Positions 17,968 through 25,852 of a DNA stretch of 64,000 nucleotides are shown here, piece by piece. The stretch is from Neobacillus sp. WH10. Lineage in GTDB: Bacteria > Bacillota > Bacilli > Bacillales > Cytobacillaceae. The stretch covers positions 4,030,001 to 4,094,000 of the forward strand of contig NZ_CP126110.1 of assembly GCF_030123405.1 (NCBI RefSeq), read 5' to 3'. The notes beneath the pieces are model-generated. The model did not search any database and was not told the DNA's origin. It saw nothing but the letters and a program-made list of their open reading frames with translations. A program made the translations under genes and the position numbers. Numbering within the stretch: position 1 is the first letter of the stretch; each line of letters begins with the position of its first letter.

Positions 17968-19278
17968 TTATTTTGGTTGTTCATTTGGTTTACCCCATAA
18001 GTCACTGTCATTCTCTTTTTCGGTATTAGATTGTAATGTTGTTTGATTAGAATTATCTGTTGTCTGGTTATTATTAGTGGAACCTGCCTGATTCCCTTCA
18101 GGAGCTTTAGTCGTATTCTCCTTACTTCCCTCCAACCCCTGTAAATCTACTTGGTAAACTGGCGGGTAATAATCCTCGGAAATGAATTCGCTTTTAAGGA
18201 ACTGTTCACCTTGGTATACATCTCTGTATACCTTAACGATGAGACCTTCAGTCCCGATCGTCCGGATCTTTGTATTTCCAGGTAGAAGAAAAGGACTATA
18301 TTGAACAATTGTCTTAGGCTTTAACTTTTGCTCATCTTTTAAGCTGATTTTATAATTGTAAAGCGGCTTCTCACCCTTTAAGGTAATCTTTAATTTGTTG
18401 ACGTCCAAATTTAATTCTAAAATATACTTTGTCTTACTTAGATTTTTTATAATAAAATCCGTATGATTACTTGGATTTACTCTCGCTTCAAATCCTAGGT
18501 TTGCATAATTCGGAAGAGAACTTCCTATATTTCTTTCTACTATCGAAAAATTTGATGGCAAAACAGTCTGGTAGATTCCTGTTGCGATTACATTAAGTGA
18601 ATCTACTTTTTCAATCTTCTTTTTCTTAGCAAAATCTAATAATGAAAATGTTGATTCCTCTGGAATTTCAATGGTTGGATTTTTCTCAATAACAGCTTGT
18701 AAATCAACAGGAACATCCTTCATTTCAACAACTGCGGTATTTATTACTGCATCCTTTTTGATATGATCGGCTAATAAATAATCATTATAGAGGTTTATAG
18801 AATTGGAACCTTTTTCGAAACGTGATGCGATCTCATTTAGACTATTCACAAGTTTATCAAGGTCAATATCGCTGATTTTCAATTGAGGAAAAATAGTTTC
18901 TATCTGTTCTTCTACCTGTAATTTCTGAATGGTAATGAAAGCAGGATTTCTTTTGCCATCTTTTAGTGAATCGACTGTTTGTTTTGTATCCAAATGGAAT
19001 TGGTTAAGATCAATCGAAACCGTCTTTTCCCCATATTGTAGTTCAATGGATGTATCCTTCATCCACTCAACATGCTTTTCCTCTAGAAGATTCATCGCTT
19101 CATCAACTGTTTTTCCTGATACATCCAATTCACCAATGGAGGTCCCAGCAGCGTATTTTTCATCAGAGTTTGTTATATTTTCAACTGCTTTCGCGCCAAA
19201 ATGAGAAAAGCTGAAAATAAATGATGTACACAGGAACAGTACAATGAACAATTTAATCATTTGCTGATTCTTCCCCAA
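17968..19278 (-). CDS. Exported VanW-like protein with G5-like domain, pilus operon
   Basis: 436 residues with an N-terminal signal or anchor helix (about 8-28). Residues about 45-220 resemble the peptidoglycan-binding-4-type repeats found before VanW domains. Residues about 215-300 resemble VanW (FSLLDFAKK, then GIYQTVLPSNFSIVERN and a GFEARV segment). In typical VanW proteins the central motif is GxCQ; here Cys is replaced by Tyr. Residues about 320-385 look like a G5 domain, and the tail (about 390-436) is Asn/Thr/Gln-rich. It lies 16 bases upstream of pilB, so a cell-wall or pilus-passage role is inferred from position. Function is unknown. Confidence 0.75.
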   Translation of the reverse strand: MGKNQQMIKLFIVLFLCTSFIFSFSHFGAKAVENITNSDEKYAAGTSIGELDVSGKTVDEAMNLLEEKHVEWMKDTSIELQYGEKTVSIDLNQFHLDTKQTVDSLKDGKRNPAFITIQKLQVEEQIETIFPQLKISDIDLDKLVNSLNEIASRFEKGSNSINLYNDYLLADHIKKDAVINTAVVEMKDVPVDLQAVIEKNPTIEIPEESTFSLLDFAKKKKIEKVDSLNVIATGIYQTVLPSNFSIVERNIGSSLPNYANLGFEARVNPSNHTDFIIKNLSKTKYILELNLDVNKLKITLKGEKPLYNYKISLKDEQKLKPKTIVQYSPFLLPGNTKIRTIGTEGLIVKVYRDVYQGEQFLKSEFISEDYYPPVYQVDLQGLEGSKENTTKAPEGNQAGSTNNNQTTDNSNQTTLQSNTEKENDSDLWGKPNEQPK

Positions 19279-19348
19279 GTTTCCTGCCTCCTTTCAAACC
19301 CTTTATAAATCTCCAATTGAAAATGAGTAGATTTATTGAGTTAATTCG

Positions 19349-20149
19349 TTACTTTTGCATGCTTACCTGACTTTTCGTTTCTATTTCTTTATGTATATCT
19401 TCACGATCTACTGCTATTTCTTTTTTCGTAAGGAGGAAATCGAATATTGTGTCATCTAAAGACTCTTCATCCGTAACAACAATCTGATCATGTTCTTTTT
19501 CTTCAAAAGAAATAGCTGGTAGGTCATGAAGTTCTTCTAGCATGTCATCTTCAACTGCTTCTGCTTTTTCTATTTCAATTTCTAGTAAACTTTCAATTTC
19601 AGATAAATAACGGTTTTCTAAATTTGTTTCTTCCAATTCCTCGTTTACTTCTATTTCAGTATTTCTTTCCAGTAAAAATGTAATATCCTCATCCACTATT
19701 TCAGGCTTATCATTAACTATTTCTTCAATATTCGACATTATTGGAGAAAGACTCCGTTCACTCGCTGTATCTTTTTCTAAATTAATAGTGGAAGAAGCAA
19801 GTAATGCTAATTCTTCGTCAATTTCCACCAAATTGTTATCTTCTCGATTTTCTGAATTATAATAATGTACTCCTTCGTCAAATACTTCTTCAGCTACCGA
19901 ATTTTCCTGGTATATTAATGTTCCCATACGGTTATTCATAAAATATGCAGTAAAAAAGATGAGTCCAAAAAGCATTAATGCAGTTTGCCATAATGGAAAG
20001 GTTGAGGCTGCGGCAAGACCTCCGAGAGATAACATAAAACTAGCTATTACGACAAAAAACTTCCCCTTTAGCGTGTATCCTAAAGGTAAAAAAGATATGA
20101 TTAACATAAGGGCAACCATAGAACCAATGGCCCATATCATCGTTTCCAT
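19349..20149 (-). CDS. Unknown membrane protein with long acidic tail, first gene of pilus operon
   Basis: 266 residues; I do not recognise the family. Residues 1-75 contain three membrane helices (MIWAIGSMVALMLIISFLPL, VVIASFMLSLGGLAAASTF, ALMLFGLIFFTAYFM). Residues about 85-266 are strongly acidic, rich in Glu and Asp with few aromatic residues, and probably a disordered or helical cytosolic tail. It is 70 bases upstream of the VanW-like gene and divergent from the minor pilin genes. Candidate roles (regulator, or localisation factor for the pilus motor) are inference from position only. Confidence 0.7.
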   Translation of the reverse strand: METMIWAIGSMVALMLIISFLPLGYTLKGKFFVVIASFMLSLGGLAAASTFPLWQTALMLFGLIFFTAYFMNNRMGTLIYQENSVAEEVFDEGVHYYNSENREDNNLVEIDEELALLASSTINLEKDTASERSLSPIMSNIEEIVNDKPEIVDEDITFLLERNTEIEVNEELEETNLENRYLSEIESLLEIEIEKAEAVEDDMLEELHDLPAISFEEKEHDQIVVTDEESLDDTIFDFLLTKKEIAVDREDIHKEIETKSQVSMQK

Positions 20150-20363
20150 TCATCCACTCCCCTTTTTAGTCTTTTTATCCTATTAAATTACATTTTCTTT
20201 CAAAATTTTAAATATTTTGTTGGTTTATCCAAAAATTAGACGAAATTCCCCTACTAAATATTGTATAATACTATTAACTATTTTAAAAGAAGTAGGATAA
20301 TATTCATAGGTAAAAATAACTAAAATATTAACCTACTATTTCTATCATTAAGGAAGGATCTAA

Positions 20364-20819
20364 ATGGAAATTATTCGGAATGAAAAAGGTGTTACTCTTA
20401 TAGAGGTTCTTGCATCAATTGTTCTACTTTCAATTATCTTTTTGTCTGTAATAAGGTTTTTTCCACAAATGGGACTTATAAACAATCAAAATGAAAATAA
20501 AACGGAAGCTATTAATATTGCGAAAGAAATACTCATTAATTGGCAGGAATCAAGTGATGTGAAATGGTTTCTTGTTAAAACGGACCACGGTACTGGCTTT
20601 ACTTCAACAGATCCGAAAGTTGTTTATAATAAATTCAACTTTGATGATACTTATTATTATTTTGAAACATCTAAAGATATTTATAACGTACATATAAAAA
20701 TTAAAAAATCTCCTGAAACGAGTTCTAGATTATCTAGCGTAAATTCTATTGTTGTACAGCTATTAAATAAAAAAAATGGCAGTGTCATTAGTGAAACATT
20801 CGGATATGTAAAAAGATAG
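20364..20819 (+). CDS. Minor type IV pilin 1 (PilV/PulI-like)
   Basis: 151 residues. The short class-III leader MEIIRNEKG precedes VTLIEVLASIVLLSIIFLSVI, with Glu at +5, so it is a prepilin-peptidase substrate. The globular part has no cysteines. AAGGAAGGATC stands before the ATG. It is the first of three plus-strand genes divergent from the pil operon and probably forms part of the tip or initiation complex. Base composition is more AT-rich than the neighbouring core genes. Confidence 0.85.
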   Translation: MEIIRNEKGVTLIEVLASIVLLSIIFLSVIRFFPQMGLINNQNENKTEAINIAKEILINWQESSDVKWFLVKTDHGTGFTSTDPKVVYNKFNFDDTYYYFETSKDIYNVHIKIKKSPETSSRLSSVNSIVVQLLNKKNGSVISETFGYVKR

Positions 20820-20831
20820 GGGATGATATTA

Positions 20832-21299
20832 TTGAAGCGGGATGAAAGTGGGTTAACACTAATCGAGGTGTTAGCCACACTAACAATTCTCTCCTTAATA
20901 AGTGTTACTATTTGGAGTGTTTTTTTTCAAGGCTATAATTATTCGCAAAAAGCGATCTCGAAGAATTTTATGCTGCAAGAATCAAATATTTTATTTACCA
21001 ATTTGAAAAAGACTCATCAAACACTTATTAAGTATGAGATTAAAAGTGAAAATTGTGCAATAAAAGTCACAAATCTTACTAAAACTCCTCCACAAGAACA
21101 AGTTTTTAATCACCCTAATATTTGCTTTAAAATACTTGAGATTAATAATGTAAAAGGTTCAGGGCCCAGTACAATAGAACCAAATAAAATCGCAAATGAC
21201 GTTTCTTTAAAAATTAGTGTAAGTGATATGAATAATTCAAAAAACAGCATAATTATTGATACATTTCTCTATCGAGTGAAAGGTGTTGATTACCAATGA
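20832..21299 (+). CDS. Minor type IV pilin 2 (PulJ/ComGF-like)
   Basis: The frame opens at ATG 20823, but TTG 20832 is preferred: AGGGG lies at correct spacing before it and is too close to the ATG. The 155-residue product begins (M)KRDESG then LTLIEVLATLTILSLISVTIW, a class-III pilin leader with Glu at +5. Two cysteines (SENCAIKV, HPNICFKI) could form a disulfide. It starts 12 bases after the previous gene and overlaps the next by 4, so the three are one operon. The position resembles the PulJ-type subunit of a tip complex. Confidence 0.82.
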   Translation: MKRDESGLTLIEVLATLTILSLISVTIWSVFFQGYNYSQKAISKNFMLQESNILFTNLKKTHQTLIKYEIKSENCAIKVTNLTKTPPQEQVFNHPNICFKILEINNVKGSGPSTIEPNKIANDVSLKISVSDMNNSKNSIIIDTFLYRVKGVDYQ

Positions 21300-22459
21300 A
21301 TCATTTAAAGAATGAACAAGGATATTCATTAGTAACTGTATTACTAGTTGTAGTAGTTTTTATGATTATTTCCCTCGCCTTCATGGGTCAAGCATTTAGC
21401 AGTGTGAAACAAAATCAAGTGGTGGAGAAGAAATCTCGCTCTGTTGCTGCAGCTGAAATGGGGATTTCTTATTACCAGGTTGAAATTCAAAAAACATTTG
21501 AATCAAAACAGCAAGATGTAAATGATTATATTAAAAATAATAGTTCTCTAATACCAAACTTTAAAAAAGAAGCTGCCAAAAAAATGGCATATATTCTTCA
21601 TAATACACCAATCGTAACTCCTAGTAATGCTCCATTTTATATGAAGGAATTTGCTGCTACTGCTGATCCGAAATCATATAAAGTAAATTTAAGCTTTAAA
21701 GTCGTTGGTACCGATAATAAAAAGGAAACGACACTTTTTGCGAAGATGAGTATCGACCTTGATTCTATTATTAATCAAGCAACAGTTGATGAAGGTAATA
21801 ATCACCAGCTTCCAACATTCGATACAATCAAACTAACATCAGGATGTAACACGCTGGATTGTGATAATGTTTATATTGACGGGAATGGAAATTTTTCAGG
21901 GAATAACAATATTAAGGATAACCAAACAATTTTCACTACAGGTTCATTAAACCTAGATGGAAATGGCAATGAAAACAATAAAACGAATGTTAAAATACAT
22001 GCGGATGGTGCGATTACCATCCACAAAAATATGAATAGTGGAGCAAATGTAGTTATAGAAACAAAAGATCATGCTACATTTATGCAAAATGTAAAAATTG
22101 GTGGAACATCAAAAATACTCGTTAATAAAACGTTATATGTTAATCAAAATCTAGAGCTTGCGAATAATTCCCTTGTATATGTTGGTGGAGCTGATGCAAC
22201 AATAGATCACAATTTAGATATTCTCTCTTCCTCAAAGATGTGCGTGAAAGGAAATTTATCAGCTAAAAATATTTCAGTTGATTCTAATAGTAAGTTATAT
22301 GTTTTAGGTCAAGTATGGGAAAACCATAAAGAGAAATTTAATTATACAGTTACTCTCGATACATTTATTAAAGAATGCGGAACCCAAATACCACCGGAAT
22401 TTAACATTAAATGGGGAGATAATGTAAACACAGTCATAAATGATGTTGAATATAATTAA
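21296..22459 (+). CDS. Large minor pilin-like protein with predicted beta-helix domain (PilX/GspK-type)
   Basis: 387 residues. The N-terminus MNHLKNEQG then YSLVTVLLVVVVFMIISLAFM is pilin-like, but position +5 is Thr instead of Glu, as in GspK-type tip subunits. Residues about 40-165 are helical. Residues about 185-345 contain many short Asn/Gly-turn strands (DGNGNFSGNNNI, SLNLDGNGNENN, GGTSKILVNKTLYVNQNLEL, SSSKMCVKGNLSAKNISV), which look like a right-handed parallel beta-helix of the polymer-forming or adhesin type. Four Cys residues may form disulfides. It ends the minor-pilin operon and is a good candidate for the pilus tip adhesin. Confidence 0.8.
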   Translation: MNHLKNEQGYSLVTVLLVVVVFMIISLAFMGQAFSSVKQNQVVEKKSRSVAAAEMGISYYQVEIQKTFESKQQDVNDYIKNNSSLIPNFKKEAAKKMAYILHNTPIVTPSNAPFYMKEFAATADPKSYKVNLSFKVVGTDNKKETTLFAKMSIDLDSIINQATVDEGNNHQLPTFDTIKLTSGCNTLDCDNVYIDGNGNFSGNNNIKDNQTIFTTGSLNLDGNGNENNKTNVKIHADGAITIHKNMNSGANVVIETKDHATFMQNVKIGGTSKILVNKTLYVNQNLELANNSLVYVGGADATIDHNLDILSSSKMCVKGNLSAKNISVDSNSKLYVLGQVWENHKEKFNYTVTLDTFIKECGTQIPPEFNIKWGDNVNTVINDVEYN

Positions 22460-22464
22460 CAATA

Positions 22465-22516
22465 TAAAAAGAGGTGTGACCAGTTGTAAAAAACAACTTG
22501 GACACACCTCTTTTTA
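22465..22516. terminator. Bidirectional terminator between minor pilins and the diguanylate cyclase
   Basis: AAAAAGAGGTGTG and CACACCTCTTTTT pair around an inner CAGTTGT/ACAACTTG stem. A-run and T-run on either side allow use from both strands. It separates convergent operons. Confidence 0.9.
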
Positions 22517-24235
22517 ACAAGACGAATACTCCGCCACCCGATTCCGGCCAGCACGCTTAGCCCCCACGTAAAGAGCCCGATCAGCATGCCTAATCAACGC
22601 CAATGAATCCTCCGCATCTTCTGGTGCCGTGGCAACCCCAATTGAGGCGGTAATCATGATCTTCTGTTGGTTATTGCCTAATTCCAAGGACTGTTGCAGT
22701 GTAAATGGCCAATTAGATACCATTTCTCTAATTTGTTCTGCCATTTGGTAGGCTTCTACTTTCGACATATCCGGTAAAAGAACAACAAATTCTTCGCCGC
22801 CATACCGCGCAACCGTTCCGAGGCCTCCGACAAGCTTTCTTAATCTGCCTGCGAGTTCACGAAGAATTTCGTTTCCGCTTTGATGACCATACGTATCATT
22901 TACTTGTTTAAAGTGGTCTATATCAAGGATGATTAACGATAATATTTTTCGCTCAAAATTAGCTACTTTTTTGAACTCCTCAGTCAGCAACGTCTCAAAG
23001 TAGCGATAATTAAATAAATTTGTTAAGGCACAGCGTTCACTTTGCCTTTTGGTTTGTTCAAAATTATTGGCGTTTTCAATTGCAACCGCAAAATGCGAAC
23101 AAAGTATATCAATGATCATCAGCTGCGATTTTTCATAGGCTCGTTTTTGCTTAGAAGCAAGCAATAACACCCCGATTAGTTTTTTACTTCTAATAATCGG
23201 TACACCTATAATACTTTCTACATCATTCGGAATGTTATCAGTAGTATACTGTTGCCATTCTTTCCTTGATGTAAATAAGAGGGCTTTTTGTTTCGACCAA
23301 ACCATCCCGCAAATCCCTTCTTGTTTTTTCAAAGAAAGGCTTTCGTTTGGCATTACTAAACCGGCTTCCATTCGACGAATCAATTTTAGTACTTCGCCGT
23401 CAGCCTCCAGTATATAAGAATAATCAACAGGCAGCATTTCACTCAGTTTCTGAATAAACAGATCCAGGACATCATCTACATACAAACGCTCCGCCATCTG
23501 ATGACCGATCTCTGAAGCCTTCTGTAAATATTCATTTATTTTTTCACTTGAATAATAGAGATTAAATATAATTGATAGACTGACAAATGGAATTCCCACA
23601 AACAATAGACCTATTAACCCTACTTGATTATAAAGTATGTACAACACAAAACCAATTGGGAGTGTGATTAATGTTGTTACTGTCTCGACGAAAAAATCCT
23701 TGCCAAAAAAGGATTTTTTAATTTTATAAATAAAAAAAAGATTGAAAGAAACCATGATTTGATTTAGAAAATAGTTTAGGACTACATATAAAACTGCAAG
23801 CCACAATGAACGGGGATCATGGGTTAAGTTTGGGCCTGTCTGCCCGCCAAGAATGTAATAAATCATGCCGCTGATAAAGGAAACTAAAAAAAACATATTT
23901 AAATTAAGCGGCAGCCTAAATAATTCTCCCTTTCGAAGGATCCTTAACTTAAGTAGTAAAACAACGACAGCTATCTGAGCAAAAATAATTTCGGCAAATA
24001 AACCAAAGCGCAAAAAGGTAGCAAGAGCTACCCATTGGATTAAAAAAATGAACATATTATTAATAACAATCGGCACCGCGGCTACTATTGAGGTTAATAG
24101 TAAAAATGCCAAAAGATCTAACCAATTTACAGAGATATTAGGAGGATAATTATTATAGGTGAACCACAATCCTGCAGGAACCATCAAGATCCATACAAGA
24201 AAAATCGCTTGTTTCATTTGCGGTTTTACATCCAT
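22514..24235 (-). CDS. Membrane-bound GAF-GGDEF diguanylate cyclase
   Basis: The start is moved from TTG 24256 to ATG 24235 because GGGGTGGGGG lies at correct distance; product 573 residues. Residues about 1-210 hold roughly six to eight membrane helices. A GAF domain follows (about 225-375, IIGVPIIRSKKLIGVLLLASKQ), then a GGDEF domain (about 405-565) with DIDHFKQVNDTYGHQSGNEIL and active site RYGGEEFVVLLP. The usual RxxD inhibitory site upstream of GGEEF is absent (GGLG there). The protein should make c-di-GMP from GTP. It is convergent with the pilus minor-pilin operon and next to a PilB with an MshEN-like domain. Confidence 0.92.
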   Translation of the reverse strand: MDVKPQMKQAIFLVWILMVPAGLWFTYNNYPPNISVNWLDLLAFLLLTSIVAAVPIVINNMFIFLIQWVALATFLRFGLFAEIIFAQIAVVVLLLKLRILRKGELFRLPLNLNMFFLVSFISGMIYYILGGQTGPNLTHDPRSLWLAVLYVVLNYFLNQIMVSFNLFFIYKIKKSFFGKDFFVETVTTLITLPIGFVLYILYNQVGLIGLLFVGIPFVSLSIIFNLYYSSEKINEYLQKASEIGHQMAERLYVDDVLDLFIQKLSEMLPVDYSYILEADGEVLKLIRRMEAGLVMPNESLSLKKQEGICGMVWSKQKALLFTSRKEWQQYTTDNIPNDVESIIGVPIIRSKKLIGVLLLASKQKRAYEKSQLMIIDILCSHFAVAIENANNFEQTKRQSERCALTNLFNYRYFETLLTEEFKKVANFERKILSLIILDIDHFKQVNDTYGHQSGNEILRELAGRLRKLVGGLGTVARYGGEEFVVLLPDMSKVEAYQMAEQIREMVSNWPFTLQQSLELGNNQQKIMITASIGVATAPEDAEDSLALIRHADRALYVGAKRAGRNRVAEYSSC

Positions 24236-24320
24236 CCTAATCCCCCACCCCGACAAATATGCTTAATTCAAGATAACATTATTTTACCATTTATAATAGA
24301 CATTGTCATAAGGAAAAGGT

Positions 24321-25628
24321 TTAATTTTTCAGATATTTACAGATATGCGGCTTCGCTTCTGAAATAAAATAGAGGGAACCCGTCACGACTAACATGTCAC
24401 TAGCTTTTAACATTTTTATTTCTTGTAAGAGGTAGGATTGCCAATGATCGACTGCCATTTTATTCTGAGATTGACTAATGTTAAGCAGTTGTTCCGCTTT
24501 GGCCGCACGTGGAAAATCAAAGCTGACAAATGAAATTTGGTTTGCAATTTTATCAAGTTTACCAATCATTTCATCAAGCTTTTTATCCGTTAACGCAGCA
24601 AATACAATATGGATATTTCGGTCATTGAATCTGGTAGATAGTTCATGGGTTAACGCAGTTATTCCTTCTTCATTATGGGCGCCATCAATGATCACGAGTG
24701 GGTTTTCTGAGAGAACTTCAAATCTTCCAGGCCAAAACGCTTGCTTTAATCCGACTCGAATTGCTTGCTCAGTGACTGTGAATAAGCCAATCTGATTTAA
24801 GTATTGGGCGGCAAGTATGGCTAGTGATGCATTTTCCGTTTGATGCTGGCCAATCATGTTGAGTTCTAACTGCTCAAGTGATTGAAGTTTTGTTATTAAT
24901 GTAAACACTTCGCCTCTTGCTAATGATTCATGTCCACTTATCGTGAATTCCTGATTTAATCTAAAAATTGGCGCTGATTTCTTTTCTGCCTGCTCTTCTA
25001 TCACTTTTAGCGCTCCTGGATGTTTGACCGCTGTAAAAATTGGTGTCTCCTCTTTAATAATTCCTGCCTTTTCAAAGGCGATTTCCTCATACGTCTTCCC
25101 AAGTATATTGGTGTGATCGAGACCGATGTTTGTAATGATAGAGGCAAGTGGTTGAATAATATTGGTTGAATCAAATCTTCCACCAAGACCTACCTCAAAA
25201 ATCACAATATCTACTTTTCTAATATTGGCAAAATAATAGAACGCCATCGCAGTAATGACCTCAAATTCAGTCGGACCCCCAAGCTCTGTTTCCTCTAGCT
25301 CATCTGCTAATGGACGAATCATATTTGCCAGCTGTAAAAGTTCTTCGTCGCTGACTGATCTCCCATTGATACTAATCCGCTCGTTAAACTGTTCAATATA
25401 CGGTGAAGTAAAGGTACCTACTGTATAGCCCCCAGATTGAAGTATCGAGCGCAAAAAAGTGACGGTTGAACCTTTGCCATTTGTTCCGCCAACATGGATT
25501 GCTTTTAATTTGCTCTCAGGATACTCGAGCTTGTCCATCATCCATTCCATTCTTTTTAAACCAGGCTTTATTCCTAGTCTTAGTCTTCCATGAATCCAGT
25601 CTAGGGCTTCATTATATGTAGTGAACAT
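24321..25628 (-). CDS. folC: Folylpolyglutamate synthase / dihydrofolate synthase
   Basis: The start is set at 25628 (MFTTYNEALDWIHGRLRLG), which matches the family N-terminus and has GGGGTG upstream, giving 435 residues. The Mur-ligase-type P-loop GGTNGKGSTV is near residue 45. The glutamate-ligase landmarks FTSPYIEQFNERISING, EVGLGGRFDSTNI and VIIDGAHNEEGI are all present. FolC adds glutamate residues to folates, keeping them in the cell and useful to enzymes. It is downstream of valS as in B. subtilis. Confidence 0.97.
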   Translation of the reverse strand: MFTTYNEALDWIHGRLRLGIKPGLKRMEWMMDKLEYPESKLKAIHVGGTNGKGSTVTFLRSILQSGGYTVGTFTSPYIEQFNERISINGRSVSDEELLQLANMIRPLADELEETELGGPTEFEVITAMAFYYFANIRKVDIVIFEVGLGGRFDSTNIIQPLASIITNIGLDHTNILGKTYEEIAFEKAGIIKEETPIFTAVKHPGALKVIEEQAEKKSAPIFRLNQEFTISGHESLARGEVFTLITKLQSLEQLELNMIGQHQTENASLAILAAQYLNQIGLFTVTEQAIRVGLKQAFWPGRFEVLSENPLVIIDGAHNEEGITALTHELSTRFNDRNIHIVFAALTDKKLDEMIGKLDKIANQISFVSFDFPRAAKAEQLLNISQSQNKMAVDHWQSYLLQEIKMLKASDMLVVTGSLYFISEAKPHICKYLKN

Positions 25629-25668
25629 TTTGTAACACCCCATCTATTTTTTCTACTTCAACAGATTG

Positions 25669-25752
25669 ATTCGCTGATAAAAGTGGGAAATTCGCTGATA
25701 AAACATTCTTGTTAGACGATAAACCACAGAAAACCGCCGATATAGCACCATC
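25669..25752. repeat. Degenerate 21-bp tandem repeat array
   Basis: Units start at 25669, 25690, 25711 and 25732, exactly 21 bp apart. The first two share ATTCGCTGATAAAA, and the third and fourth keep the CGATA core (AGACGATAAA, CGCCGATATA). The array occupies the folC-valS gap, and similar periodicity occurs at 31832 and 44310. Confidence 0.65.
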
Positions 25753-25807
25753 ACACATAAAATTGGACCATTCCGACGGAATTCTGTTTGTTATTTAAAG
25801 GATTTTC

Positions 25808-25845
25808 ATAAGACGAGACGAATCCATTGCTAGATTCGCCTCACT
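25808..25845 (-). terminator. Imperfect hairpin after valS
   Basis: GAGGCGAATC and GATTCGTCTC form a 10-bp stem with one G-T pair downstream of the valS stop. There is no clear T run, so terminator activity is uncertain. Confidence 0.45.
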
Positions 25846-25852
25846 CTTCTCA

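Noticed and set aside
20223..20290. Shared promoter between the pil operon and minor pilins (GTATAATAC palindrome)
   Set aside because: A -10-like palindrome is present, but no -35 at proper spacing could be found on either strand.
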